A program made the translations under genes and the position numbers. Below are positions 24,321 to 35,076 of a stretch of 36,649 nt of DNA, piece after piece. Under the pieces are notes generated by a model. The model was not told the origin of the DNA. It did no database searches and saw only the letters and a list, made by a program, of their open reading frames with translations. Each line of letters begins with the position of its first letter. The stretch's first letter is position 1. This DNA is from Ruminococcus sp. Its GTDB lineage: Bacteria > Bacillota > Clostridia > Oscillospirales > Acutalibacteraceae. The stretch is taken from the NCBI GenBank assembly GCA_024403825.1, contig JAKSRB010000012.1:1-36649 (forward strand), in the 5' to 3' direction.

Positions 24321-25138
24321 TGCGAAAAAAACTCAGGATTTATGTTCCGTTTATTAATGCAGGAATGCAGGAAACTACTACCTACAGAGTGAACTGGCTG
24401 TTCTATATGTTTGGTAATGTTCTGGGATGCTTTATATCATACTTTATATGGAATGCTGTTTATAATTCAAGTGAAAACAGCACTATGAATGGTTTTACTA
24501 TGCCACAGATGATAGTTTACATTTTTCTTATGTTTCTTACAAGTACTCTTGTAAGTAGTGGAGGTACATACGATATTGGCGAAGAAATTCGTGATGGTTC
24601 TATTGCTATGAGGCTGATTAAGCCTATCAGCTATAATGCAACTTTTTTATTTCAGGAGCTTGGAAATAAAGCTATGACAATTTGTATTCTGATTGTGCCT
24701 ATGGTGGTGGGTGTAGAGATTGTCAGATTTAATTTTACAGGTGCTGTTCAGTTTAATATTTTATATTTTCTGCTTTATTTAGTTAGCTGTGTACTCGCTT
24801 ACCTGATAAATTTTTTCTTTAATATCTGTTTTGGTTTTATTGCTTTTGTTATAAAATATCTTTGGGGTGCAAATCTTATGAAAAACTGCATAGTCGGTTT
24901 TTTATCAGGTCAGACCATTCCGCTTGCTTTTATGCCTGAGGTGCTTGAAAAGGTATTTTTAATATTACCGTTTGCATCATTGAATTATACTCCTGTTATG
25001 ATTTATATTGGTATGTATAATGGTACAACTTTGCTGTATTTCCTTGGCTTGCAGGTCTTTTGGGCATTGTTTTTCTGGGGACTTTCAAAGCTTTTATGGA
25101 GTGTATCTGTAAAATATCTTGCTGTACAAGGGGGTTAA
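24320..25138 (+). CDS. ABC-2 type permease subunit (COG4587-like)
   Basis: The 272-residue protein has about six hydrophobic helices, starting near residues 25-45 and ending near 240-260. The motif GGTYDIGEEIRDGSIAMRLIKPISY is the amphipathic coupling segment of ABC-2 permeases, with the usual IRDGSI..RL.KP pattern. A GGGGGTGGA ribosome site lies in the end of the ATPase gene. It and the next gene are likely to form a heterodimeric membrane pore for the ATPase. Confidence 0.9.
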   Translation: MRKKLRIYVPFINAGMQETTTYRVNWLFYMFGNVLGCFISYFIWNAVYNSSENSTMNGFTMPQMIVYIFLMFLTSTLVSSGGTYDIGEEIRDGSIAMRLIKPISYNATFLFQELGNKAMTICILIVPMVVGVEIVRFNFTGAVQFNILYFLLYLVSCVLAYLINFFFNICFGFIAFVIKYLWGANLMKNCIVGFLSGQTIPLAFMPEVLEKVFLILPFASLNYTPVMIYIGMYNGTTLLYFLGLQVFWALFFWGLSKLLWSVSVKYLAVQGG

Positions 25139-25141
25139 GGT

Positions 25142-25942
25142 ATGAAGCTGTTAAGAAGAATGTTCCGTATGCACAGAATTTTCGTTGTGCAGGAGCTTAA
25201 AAGAATGACCGAATATAAAAGCGACTTCATAATTGGTATAATCGGATTTTTACTTGCTCAGCTTACAAATCTGCTGTTTATCTGGATAATTTTCAGCCAG
25301 ATACCAAGCTTATTAGGATGGTCAATATCTCAGATTGTTTTTATATATGGATTTTCGCTTATTCCAAAGGGTATCGACCATTTGCTTTTTGATAATTTGT
25401 GGTCAATAGGTTATTTTATTGTACGCAAGGGAGATTTTGACAAATATCTTACTCGACCGATAAATACATTGTTTCATATTATGGTTGAAAAATTTCAGCT
25501 TGATGCTCTGGGCGAATTGATTATGGGAGTTGCCTTGATTTGTGTAACACTTCCTATAGTCGGAATTGAATGGAGTATTGCAAAGATATTGCTTGCATTA
25601 GCAGTAATTCCTTTTGCAACGCTGATATATGTTGGCATAAAAACTGCAACGGCAGCCATAGCCTTCTGGACAAAACGAAGCGGAAATATAATATATATGT
25701 TTTATATGGTAAATGATTTTGCAAAATATCCTGCAACGATATATAATAATTTTGTAAAGAATATTATTACTTATATAATTCCGTTTGCATTTACTGCATT
25801 TTATCCTGCAAAATATATTTTAACAGGTGAAAATCCTTTATTTAATATCGGTATGACTGTAATAATGTCTGTTATACTTATGTTTATAGGTGTAGTAATC
25901 TGGAATAAAGGTATAAATGCATATGAAAGTGCAGGTTCATAA
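25142..25942 (+). CDS. ABC-2 type permease subunit (COG3694-like)
   Basis: The 266-residue protein has about six membrane helices. A coupling segment reads YFIVRKGDFDKYLTRPINTLFHIMVEKFQ, and near 195 comes the FYMVNDFAKYPATIYN stretch, both typical of the second permease of this exporter type. It begins three bases after its partner, with GGGGG before the start. Confidence 0.9.
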   Translation: MKLLRRMFRMHRIFVVQELKRMTEYKSDFIIGIIGFLLAQLTNLLFIWIIFSQIPSLLGWSISQIVFIYGFSLIPKGIDHLLFDNLWSIGYFIVRKGDFDKYLTRPINTLFHIMVEKFQLDALGELIMGVALICVTLPIVGIEWSIAKILLALAVIPFATLIYVGIKTATAAIAFWTKRSGNIIYMFYMVNDFAKYPATIYNNFVKNIITYIIPFAFTAFYPAKYILTGENPLFNIGMTVIMSVILMFIGVVIWNKGINAYESAGS

Positions 25943-25965
25943 GGCTTTTCGTGGGGAATAAGGGT

Positions 25966-26556
25966 ATGCTTGATAAAAATTACTTTGATTTATTGATGAA
26001 ATATACAAATAATAAATATCAATGGAAAAATTTAAAAGAATATATATCCATAAATATTGATTACGAAACAGAATATATGATATATCAGCCTGAGCCGAAT
26101 AGGTTCAGGCTATATATCAGGAATAGGAATGATTACAAGGATTTAGGATTTTTTAGTGAAAAAAACATACGAAGAATAATTGCATTTAAGCTAAAGTGTA
26201 AAGATGTTTATTATTGTCCTGAGCATTTTGAAGAATTTAGGGAAATAAAGGATTTTCAGACTTTGATTGATAAAGCAGGCTTATATTGCAATCCTGAGTA
26301 TTATTCTATTAATAATCCGCAGATAAATAAAATAAATTTATATCAGAATAGTGACGGAACATATGATTTATATTTTATGTTCAGCAATGGCAACAGGAAA
26401 TATTCCTGTCAATCGGTGGAACTATCTGATGCAAATTATAAATTATATCTTGATACTGAGTACTATGAAAGGAAAATAAAAATACTTTTAGAATATTCGG
26501 AATTATTTAATGATTTTATTTCCTATGAAGAAAAAATCAACTTGATATTCGGTTGA
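25966..26556 (+). CDS. Hypothetical protein, AT-rich
   Basis: I do not recognise this 196-residue protein. It is rich in Tyr, Asn, Lys and Ile, lacks a signal peptide or membrane segment, and is probably soluble. Notable stretches are EYMIYQPEPNRFRLYIRNRN, YYCPEHFEEFREIKDFQTLI and DGTYDLYFMFSNGNRKYSC. I favour the ATG at 25966, with TGGGGA nine bases upstream, over a GTG at 25951. It follows the exporter by 23 bases and may share its transcript. Its base composition is more AT-rich than the neighbours, which suggests an acquired accessory gene. An immunity or accessory role for the exporter is possible but unsupported. Confidence 0.7.
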   Translation: MLDKNYFDLLMKYTNNKYQWKNLKEYISINIDYETEYMIYQPEPNRFRLYIRNRNDYKDLGFFSEKNIRRIIAFKLKCKDVYYCPEHFEEFREIKDFQTLIDKAGLYCNPEYYSINNPQINKINLYQNSDGTYDLYFMFSNGNRKYSCQSVELSDANYKLYLDTEYYERKIKILLEYSELFNDFISYEEKINLIFG

Positions 26557-26666
26557 GAAATCAGCCTGATTAATGCTAATAAAGAAATATCCGACAATAA
26601 ATCTAATATAATAAACTTCTTAAAATATTTGTTTATAAATAAAGGTCAGTTTTAGTCAAAAAGGTC

Positions 26667-26694
26667 TTGACATTTCTAAAATTTGGTATAAAAT
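26667..26694 (+). promoter_or_regulatory. Promoter of groES-groEL
   Basis: TTGACA (26667-26672) and TAAAAT (26689-26694) are 16 bases apart, and the CIRCE operator begins five bases downstream. The rest of the gap from 26557 shows no gene or clear terminator for the exporter operon. Confidence 0.75.
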
Positions 26695-26698
26695 ATAA

Positions 26699-26725
26699 TT
26701 AGCACTCAATGATAAAGAGTGCTAA
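26699..26725. promoter_or_regulatory. CIRCE operator
   Basis: TTAGCACTC (26699-26707), a 9-base spacer and GAGTGCTAA (26717-26725) match the CIRCE consensus exactly. CIRCE is bound by the HrcA repressor, so groESL should be heat-inducible through HrcA. The hrcA gene is not in this window. Confidence 0.98.
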
Positions 26726-26742
26726 TTATAAATTTGTATTAA

Positions 26743-27048
<306 letters not shown>

Positions 27049-27052
27049 TTGA

Positions 27053-28708
<1,656 letters not shown>

Positions 28709-28742
28709 TTAATTTTAATTAAACAAAATAATAAAAAATATT

Positions 28743-28795
28743 ACGGCTGAGAAGATAAGCACTTTGATTAAATCTTCTCAGCCGTTTGTGTTTTT
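28743..28795 (+). terminator. Terminator after groEL
   Basis: ACGGCTGAGAAGAT (28743-28756) and ATCTTCTCAGCCGT (28772-28785) form a perfect 14-bp stem followed by TTGTGTTTTT. It lies 35 bases after the stop codon and also separates groEL from the converging exonuclease gene. Confidence 0.88.
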
Positions 28796-28806
28796 AGATT
28801 ATTGTT

Positions 28807-29691
28807 TTATGTTTCCATATTTTCAGACTTTGATTTTTCATCGTCTGTTTTTTTCTTTTCGTTTAGTTTCTTTTTAATTACTATACCCTCATATTTCTTT
28901 TTGAAGGTCATTCTTCCGATATATTTTTTCTGACATTTCTTACATTCAAAATCCGCTGTAAATGCTTTGTTGTGAACCTTCCATTCCGATTTTCTGGTGC
29001 ATTTTTTACCGCAGTTTTCACAAATCATAAACATCTGCTTTTTATCTATGTCAGGGCTGTTTATATCTGTTATAAAGCGGGTTTTAAACATCATTTTATC
29101 GTAAAAGCTGTCAGGCTCTGCATTTATGATAAATTTATTCAGAGAATTTTCCGAATATACTTTTTTCAGGCATTTGAGCGTAAGCTGTGCATCAACTACT
29201 GCTCTGTGATGCTCCTCTTCAGAAAAATTTACACCCAGCATTTCGGCACAAGCTGATAATCCCAGCTGTGCCGATGCATCGTGTATATCAAGTGCTGATT
29301 CACAATATTCCTGTAAATTACAATATTTTGTGAGAAAGGGGAGATGATAATCATTTGTATAATAGGTGTAATTTTCAATTAATGCGTGTATGTCAGAGGT
29401 ACTCCATGTTATCAGAATACTGTCACCGACAAATTCTGTAAAATCTTCAACAGCCTGCATAAAATCAATGCCGTTTTCCTGTAATTCTTCATTTGTCAGC
29501 TTTGTAAGCTCCTTGACTTTTGAGCATAGCTTTTTTCCGATTTTTGGAAGTATTAATGTTGAAAAACTATCTGTTATATTCAGCTTATCATCTGTTTTTA
29601 CAGCTCCGAACTCAATAATTTCATTTACAAATTTGTGATGTGATTTACTGTAGGAGCCGTTCCATTCAAGGTCAAGTATTACATAACTCAT
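28807..29691 (-). CDS. DEDDh-family 3'-5' exonuclease with a zinc-ribbon-like tail
   Basis: The 294-residue protein has an RNase T/DnaQ-type exonuclease fold. Metal ligands D7 and E9 lie in YVILDLEWNG, the second region is ILITWSTSDIHALIEN, and the third is HHRAVVDAQLTLK with the H-x4-D pattern. A C-terminal domain holds C-x2-C in CENCGKKC and C-x2-C in CKKC, a likely zinc ribbon, and then a Lys/Glu-rich tail. The substrate (RNA or DNA) is not evident. Its ATG overlaps the typA stop (ATGA), so both are coupled on one transcript. Confidence 0.88.
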   Translation of the reverse strand: MSYVILDLEWNGSYSKSHHKFVNEIIEFGAVKTDDKLNITDSFSTLILPKIGKKLCSKVKELTKLTNEELQENGIDFMQAVEDFTEFVGDSILITWSTSDIHALIENYTYYTNDYHLPFLTKYCNLQEYCESALDIHDASAQLGLSACAEMLGVNFSEEEHHRAVVDAQLTLKCLKKVYSENSLNKFIINAEPDSFYDKMMFKTRFITDINSPDIDKKQMFMICENCGKKCTRKSEWKVHNKAFTADFECKKCQKKYIGRMTFKKKYEGIVIKKKLNEKKKTDDEKSKSENMET

Positions 29692-31508
29692 TTTTTGTGG
29701 AATGCCTGTTTCATTCTAAGTTCTTTTGAAAGAATGCGTTTTCTCATTCTTATGCTTGTAGGTGTAACCTCAACAAGCTCGTCATCTGCAATAAATTCAA
29801 GACATTGCTCAAGTGACATATTTGTTGGTGGTGTCAGCTTTAAGGCATCATCTGAACCAGATGCACGAGTATTTGTAATATGCTTCTTCTTGCAGACATT
29901 TACTGTAATATCCTCTGCCTTTGGGCTTGCTCCGACAATCATTCCTTCATAAACAGGTACGCCTGCCCCGATGAATAATCTTCCTCTTTCCTGTGCGGCA
30001 TAGAGTCCGTAGGTTACAGTTTCACCTGTTTCAAAGGCTATGAGTGAACCCTGATGACGAGTAATGATTTCACCCTTGAATGGTTCATAACCGTCAAATA
30101 CATGGTTCATTATGCCGTTGCCGTTTGTATCTGTGAGAAATTCAGGTCTGTAGCCCATAAGTCCTCGAGCTGGAATACGAAATTCAATATGTGTAATTCC
30201 GCCTTCTCTTGTTCCCATATTTACAAGCTCGCCTTTTCTTGAACCAAGCTTTTCCATTACCGCACCAACATATGAATCAGGCACTTCAATAATAAGAAAC
30301 TCTATAGGCTCGTGAAGCTTTCCATCAATATGCTTTGTAATTACCTGTGGTCTTGATACCTGAAATTCGTAGTTTTCTCTTCTCATTGTTTCAATGAGGA
30401 TTGACAGATGAAGCTCTCCTCGTCCTGATACCTTGAATGTATCTGCACTATCGGTTTCTTCAACTCTTAAGGCTACATTTGTTTCTATTTCCTTGAAAAG
30501 TCTGTCACGAAGATTTCTTGATGTAACATACTTTCCTTCCTGCCCTGCAAATGGTGAGTTATTTACAATAAAGTTCATTGTAACTGTAGGTTCGTCAATT
30601 TTTACAAATGGAAGAGCCTCAACCGCATCATTTGAACAGATTGTTTCACCAATATTAATGTCCTGTATTCCGCTTACGCATACAAGGTCGCCAAGCTTTG
30701 CTTCTTCACATTCAACTCTTTTTAGACCCTCAAACTGATAAAGCTTTGCAATTCTAACATTCTGTGTAGTGCCGTCAGTATGACAGAGTACCGCTGCTTG
30801 TCCGTTTTTAGCTGTACCTCTTTCAATTCTGCCTACACCAATTCTGCCAACGAATTTATCTGAATCAATATTTGAAATAAGTATCTGCAAGCCTGCATCA
30901 ATTTCACCTGTTGGAGCAGGAATTTCATTGATAATCGCATCAAAAAGCGGTTTCATATCTGTTCCTGGTTCGTGATAATCTGTGCTTGCATAGCCGTCAC
31001 GAGCTGAGGCATATACTACAGGAAATTCAAGCTGATCTTCATCTGCACCAAGCTCAATAAATAAATCAAGAACTTCGTCAACTACCTCTTCAGGTCTTGC
31101 ACCAGGTCGGTCAATCTTGTTTAAAACAACAAGTGGCTTTTTGCCAAGTCCGAGAGCCTTTTTGAGTACAAATCTGGTCTGAGGCATACAACCCTCGAAT
31201 GCATCAACGAGAAGTACAACACCGTCAACCATCTGTAAAATTCTCTCAACCTCACCGCCAAAGTCAGCGTGTCCAGGAGTGTCAACTATATTAATTTTTA
31301 TATCATTATACATTACCGCAGTCGGCTTTGAAAGTATAGTAATACCTCTTTCTCTTTCAAGGTCATTAGAGTCCATTACACGCTCAGCTACAGCTTCATT
31401 AGCTCTGAATACACCGCTCTGCTTTAAAAGCTGATCTACAAGTGTAGTTTTGCCATGGTCAACATGGGCGATTATGGCAATGTTTCTTAAATCCTCTCTT
31501 GTATTCAT
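29688..31508 (-). CDS. typA: Translational GTPase TypA/BipA
   Basis: The 606-residue ribosome-associated GTPase has G1 AHVDHGKTT, the switch region with GITILSKPTAV, G3 DTPGHADFGGEV and G4 NKIDRPGARP. Elongation factor-like domains follow, and the C-terminal domain is specific to TypA. It acts in ribosome assembly and stress adaptation in other bacteria. I chose the ATG at 31508 with AGAGGGA upstream; the frame is open back to 31568, but that part has no ribosome site and no similarity to the family. Confidence 0.96.
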   Translation of the reverse strand: MNTREDLRNIAIIAHVDHGKTTLVDQLLKQSGVFRANEAVAERVMDSNDLERERGITILSKPTAVMYNDIKINIVDTPGHADFGGEVERILQMVDGVVLLVDAFEGCMPQTRFVLKKALGLGKKPLVVLNKIDRPGARPEEVVDEVLDLFIELGADEDQLEFPVVYASARDGYASTDYHEPGTDMKPLFDAIINEIPAPTGEIDAGLQILISNIDSDKFVGRIGVGRIERGTAKNGQAAVLCHTDGTTQNVRIAKLYQFEGLKRVECEEAKLGDLVCVSGIQDINIGETICSNDAVEALPFVKIDEPTVTMNFIVNNSPFAGQEGKYVTSRNLRDRLFKEIETNVALRVEETDSADTFKVSGRGELHLSILIETMRRENYEFQVSRPQVITKHIDGKLHEPIEFLIIEVPDSYVGAVMEKLGSRKGELVNMGTREGGITHIEFRIPARGLMGYRPEFLTDTNGNGIMNHVFDGYEPFKGEIITRHQGSLIAFETGETVTYGLYAAQERGRLFIGAGVPVYEGMIVGASPKAEDITVNVCKKKHITNTRASGSDDALKLTPPTNMSLEQCLEFIADDELVEVTPTSIRMRKRILSKELRMKQAFHKK

Positions 31509-31586
31509 AAAATTCCCTCTTTTGCATAATTTTTTATTCGGCTGATATGCTATAACGCATACCGCCAAATTACAGCATACTTATAT

Positions 31587-31615
31587 ATTATAACACCCTG
31601 CTGTAGAAAATTCAA
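31587..31615 (-). promoter_or_regulatory. Promoter of typA
   Basis: On the minus strand TTGAAT (31615-31610) and TATAAT (31592-31587) are 17 bases apart, giving a leader of about 70 bases before the typA ATG. Confidence 0.75.
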
Positions 31616-31721
31616 TTTATATTTTTCATTACCTTTTATAACAAAATACCGCACTTTTTGAAACATTTTCCCAATATTAAAATTTATCTGAGATAATTTG
31701 CACATTTTTAAGAAATTCTGC

Positions 31722-31750
31722 TTTACAATATTTGCAGATTGTTATATAAT
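31722..31750 (+). promoter_or_regulatory. Promoter of the aconitase-icd operon
   Basis: TTTACA (31722-31727) and TATAAT (31745-31750) are 17 bases apart. The -10 box is inside a Rex-like palindrome, and an inverted repeat lies just downstream in the leader. Confidence 0.8.
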
Positions 31751-31756
31751 TAACAT
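31739..31756. promoter_or_regulatory. Probable Rex operator
   Basis: The sequence TTGTTAT-ATAA-TTAACAT matches the clostridial Rex consensus TTGTTAA-N4-TTAACAA at 12 of 14 fixed positions and is symmetric. It covers the -10 box, an ideal place for repression. The rex gene itself lies two genes downstream. Rex leaves DNA when NADH is high relative to NAD. Confidence 0.75.
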
Positions 31757-31760
31757 AGTT

Positions 31761-31794
31761 GTTTTGCAACCTACCGCACTACAACTTGCAAAAC
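31761..31794 (+). other. Inverted repeat in the aconitase leader
   Basis: GTTTTGCAA (31761-31769) and TTGCAAAAC (31786-31794) are perfect complements separated by 16 bases, seven bases ahead of the AGGAGG ribosome site. It may be a second operator or an mRNA hairpin that affects translation of aconitase. Confidence 0.55.
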
Positions 31795-31811
31795 TTTTAG
31801 GAGGTAATATT

Positions 31812-33743
31812 ATGGGCTACACTATTGCACAGAAAATAATTAAAGAACACCTTGTCTGTGGCGAGCTGATTGTTGGAAATGATATTGGTCTGAAAATTGA
31901 CCAGACTCTTACACAGGATGCTACAGGTACTATGGCTTATATCGAGTATGAGGCTATGGGTATTCCGAGAGTTAAAACAGAAAAGAGCGTTGCTTATATT
32001 GACCACAACACTCTCCAGACAGGATTTGAAAATGCAGATGACCACAGATTTATTCAGTCTGTCTGCAAAAAACATGGTATTTATTTCTCAAGACCTGGTA
32101 ATGGTATTTGTCATCAGGTTCATCTTGAAAGATTCGGCAAGCCGGGTAAAACTCTTATTGGTTCAGACAGTCACACTCCTACAGGCGGTGGCATAGGTAT
32201 GCTTGCTATTGGTGCAGGCGGACTTGATGTTGCTGTTGCTATGGGTGGCGGTGCATATTATATTACAATGCCTAAAATGGTAAGAGTAAATCTTACTGGC
32301 AAGCTTAACCCGTGGGTTTCTGCTAAGGATATTATTCTTGCAGTTCTCAGAGTTATGAGTGTTAAGGGCGGTGTTGGCAAGATTGTTGAGTACGGTGGTG
32401 AGGGTGTTAAAACTCTTACAGTTCCAGAGCGTGCTACTATTACAAATATGGGTGCAGAGCTTGGTGCTACAACCTCTGTTTTCCCTTCAGATGAAATTAC
32501 AAGAACATTCCTCAAGGCTCAGGGCAGAGAGGAAGATTATACAGAGCTTAGTGCTGATGCAGATGCTGTTTATGATGAGGTTATTGAAATCAACCTTTCA
32601 GAGCTTGAACCACTTGCAGCTTGTCCTCATTCTCCTGATAATGTTAAGCCTATCAGCGAGCTTGCAGGTCAGCAGGTTGACCAGGTATGTATTGGCTCTT
32701 GTACTAACTCAAGCTACCTTGACCTTATGAGAGTTGCTCATATTCTCAAGGGAAAGAAGGTTGCTGATAATGTATCACTTGCTATTGCTCCGGGTTCTAA
32801 GCAGGTATTTAATATGCTTGCATTAAACGGTGCTTTGGGCGATATGATTGCCGCTGGTGCAAGAATACTTGAAAGTGCTTGTGGTCCTTGTATCGGTATG
32901 GGACAGTCACCAAACAGCAAGGGTATATCTCTCAGAACCTTTAACAGAAACTTTGAGGGAAGAAGTGGTACTGCTGACGGTCAGATTTACCTTGTATCTC
33001 CTGAAACCGCTGCTGTATCTGCTCTTACAGGTGTATTCACAGACCCAAGAACTCTTGGTGCAGCTGCTGAAATCGAGCTTCCTGAAAAGTTCCTTATTAA
33101 TGACAATATGGTAATTGAGCCTGCTGCTGTTGAAGATATGGATAAGGTTGAAATTCTCAGAGGACCAAACATCAAGAGCTATCCTGAAACAAGTCCTCTT
33201 ACTGATACTATTGAGGCTTCCTGTTCACTCAAGGTTGGCGATAATATTACTACAGACCATATTATGCCAGCTGGTGCAAAAATTCTTCCGCTCCGTTCAA
33301 ATATTCCGAAAATTTCTGAGCATTGCTTTACTGTATGCGATAAGGAATTTCCTGCTCGTGCAAAAACTCTTGAAAAGAGCATAATTGTAGGTGGCGAAAA
33401 CTATGGTCAGGGTTCATCTCGTGAGCATGCGGCACTTGCTCCATTATTCCTTGGTGTAAAGGCTGTACTTGTAAAGAGCTTTGCAAGAATCCATAAGAGT
33501 AACCTTATCAATGCAGGTATTCTTCCACTTACATTTATCAATGCTGATGATTACGATAAAATCAAGCTTGGTGATATGCTTGAGCTTCCTGCTGTTAAAG
33601 AAGAAATAGCAAACGGCAATACCGTTACTGTTGTAAATCAAACTACAGGCGAAACAATTAAGGCTGATTGCGAGCTTTCAGACAGAACAAGAGCAATTAT
33701 CCTTGCAGGTGGTTTGTTAGATTATACAAAGGAGAACAGCTGA
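31812..33743 (+). CDS. Aconitate hydratase
   Basis: The 643-residue enzyme isomerises citrate to isocitrate using a 4Fe-4S cluster. Cluster cysteines are in IGSCTNSSYLD and in ACGPCIGMG (Cys-x2-Cys). DSHTPTGGGIGMLAIGAGG and the swivel-domain segment GGENYGQGSSREHAALAP are also clear. It is the short, mitochondrial-like form found in clostridia and thermophiles, not the roughly 900-residue AcnA. I chose the ATG at 31812, which has a perfect TAGGAGG; the open frame upstream from 31698 spans the promoter and is not coding. icd starts three bases after the stop, so citrate to 2-oxoglutarate is encoded as one unit, probably for glutamate synthesis. Confidence 0.95.
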   Translation: MGYTIAQKIIKEHLVCGELIVGNDIGLKIDQTLTQDATGTMAYIEYEAMGIPRVKTEKSVAYIDHNTLQTGFENADDHRFIQSVCKKHGIYFSRPGNGICHQVHLERFGKPGKTLIGSDSHTPTGGGIGMLAIGAGGLDVAVAMGGGAYYITMPKMVRVNLTGKLNPWVSAKDIILAVLRVMSVKGGVGKIVEYGGEGVKTLTVPERATITNMGAELGATTSVFPSDEITRTFLKAQGREEDYTELSADADAVYDEVIEINLSELEPLAACPHSPDNVKPISELAGQQVDQVCIGSCTNSSYLDLMRVAHILKGKKVADNVSLAIAPGSKQVFNMLALNGALGDMIAAGARILESACGPCIGMGQSPNSKGISLRTFNRNFEGRSGTADGQIYLVSPETAAVSALTGVFTDPRTLGAAAEIELPEKFLINDNMVIEPAAVEDMDKVEILRGPNIKSYPETSPLTDTIEASCSLKVGDNITTDHIMPAGAKILPLRSNIPKISEHCFTVCDKEFPARAKTLEKSIIVGGENYGQGSSREHAALAPLFLGVKAVLVKSFARIHKSNLINAGILPLTFINADDYDKIKLGDMLELPAVKEEIANGNTVTVVNQTTGETIKADCELSDRTRAIILAGGLLDYTKENS

Positions 33744-33746
33744 TTT

Positions 33747-34955
33747 ATGGAAAAGATTAAAATGACTACTCCGCTCGTTGAAATGGACGGAGATGAAATG
33801 ACCAGAATTATATGGCAGCAGATAAAGGATATTCTTATTTTGCCATATGTTGACCTTAAAAGTGAATATTATGATCTTGGTCTTGTACATAGAAATGAAA
33901 CAAATGATCAGGTAACAGTTGATAGTGCCAATGCAACAATGAAGTATGGTGTTGCAGTAAAGTGTGCTACAATAACTCCGAATGCCGCAAGGATGACAGA
34001 GTATGACCTCAAGGAAATGTGGAAATCACCAAACGGTACAATCAGAGCAATTCTTGACGGTACAGTATTCAGAAGTCCAATTCTTGTAAAGGGCGTAGTA
34101 CCATATATTCCAACATGGAAAAAGCCAATTTGTATTGCTCGTCATGCTTATGGTGATGTATATAAGAATACAGAAATGCGTGTTGAGGCAGGCAGTAAGG
34201 CAGAGCTATGCGTAACAAAGCCTGACGGAACAGAAGAAAGAAGCACAATTTTCAATTTTACAACAGACGGTGTTATACAGGGTATGCATAACATTGACAA
34301 GAGTATTTCTTCATTTGCACGCTCATGCTTTAACTATGCACTTGACCAGAAGCTTGATGTATGGTTTGCTACAAAGGATACAATCAGTAAGACATATGAC
34401 CACCGCTTTAAGGATATTTTTGCAGAAGTATTTGAAAATGAGTATAAGGATAAGTTTGAAGATGCAGGAATTACATATTTCTATACACTCATTGATGATG
34501 CAGTAGCAAGAGTAATCCGCAGTGAGGGTGGATATATGTGGGCTTGCAAGAACTATGACGGTGATGTTATGAGTGATATGATAGCAACCGCATTTGGTTC
34601 ACTTGCAATGATGACAAGTGTACTTGTATCACCTGACGGAGTATATGAGTATGAAGCAGCACATGGAACTGTACAGCGTCATTATTATAAGCATTTAAAG
34701 GGCGAAGAAACCTCTACAAACTCAGTAGCAACTCTCTTTGCTTGGACAGGTGCATTAAGAAAGCGTGGCGAATTTGATAAGCTGCCTGAGCTTATGGAAT
34801 TTGCAGATAAGCTTGAGTCAGCAACAATCAAGACAATCGAGGATGGCGTAATGACAGGTGACCTTTATGCAATCTCAACGCTTGAAAACAAGAAAAAAGT
34901 AAATTCAACAGAATTTCTTGAAGCAATTAACGAGAGATTAAAGGCAAGCCTTTAA
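33747..34955 (+). CDS. icd: NADP-dependent isocitrate dehydrogenase, eukaryotic-type
   Basis: The 402-residue enzyme converts isocitrate to 2-oxoglutarate. It belongs to the dimeric type II group shared with eukaryotic IDH1, shown by [44 protein letters not shown], and [11 protein letters not shown] followed by [16 protein letters not shown] sequence ([19 protein letters not shown]). The E. coli-type enzyme looks quite different. It lies three bases after aconitase with AAAGGAG inside the end of that gene. Its NADPH and 2-oxoglutarate would serve biosynthesis. Confidence 0.95.
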   Translation: MEKIKMTTPLVEMDGDEMTRIIWQQIKDILILPYVDLKSEYYDLGLVHRNETNDQVTVDSANATMKYGVAVKCATITPNAARMTEYDLKEMWKSPNGTIRAILDGTVFRSPILVKGVVPYIPTWKKPICIARHAYGDVYKNTEMRVEAGSKAELCVTKPDGTEERSTIFNFTTDGVIQGMHNIDKSISSFARSCFNYALDQKLDVWFATKDTISKTYDHRFKDIFAEVFENEYKDKFEDAGITYFYTLIDDAVARVIRSEGGYMWACKNYDGDVMSDMIATAFGSLAMMTSVLVSPDGVYEYEAAHGTVQRHYYKHLKGEETSTNSVATLFAWTGALRKRGEFDKLPELMEFADKLESATIKTIEDGVMTGDLYAISTLENKKKVNSTEFLEAINERLKASL

Positions 34956-35015
34956 TGATATGAATATATAGGCTCAGAATAATATATAATTTATTAGTTT
35001 TGAAATGTATCATAA

Positions 35016-35049
35016 TATCCCCTGTCGGATTGAATTTCGGCAGGGGATA
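35016..35049 (+). other. Stable hairpin just ahead of rex
   Basis: TATCCCCTGTCG (35016-35027) and CGGCAGGGGATA (35038-35049) pair over 12 positions with one G-U pair and a 10-base loop. No T tract follows. It stands 13 bases before the AAAAGGAG of rex. It may be a 3' end protecting acn-icd mRNA, a weak terminator, or a leader structure for rex. Confidence 0.6.
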
Positions 35050-35076
35050 GGGTGAGAATAAAAGGAGTATTAAGTA

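Noticed and set aside
31698..31811. N-terminal extension of aconitase
   Set aside because: It covers the promoter and Rex-like site, lacks a ribosome site and does not resemble the family; the ATG at 31812 has TAGGAGG.
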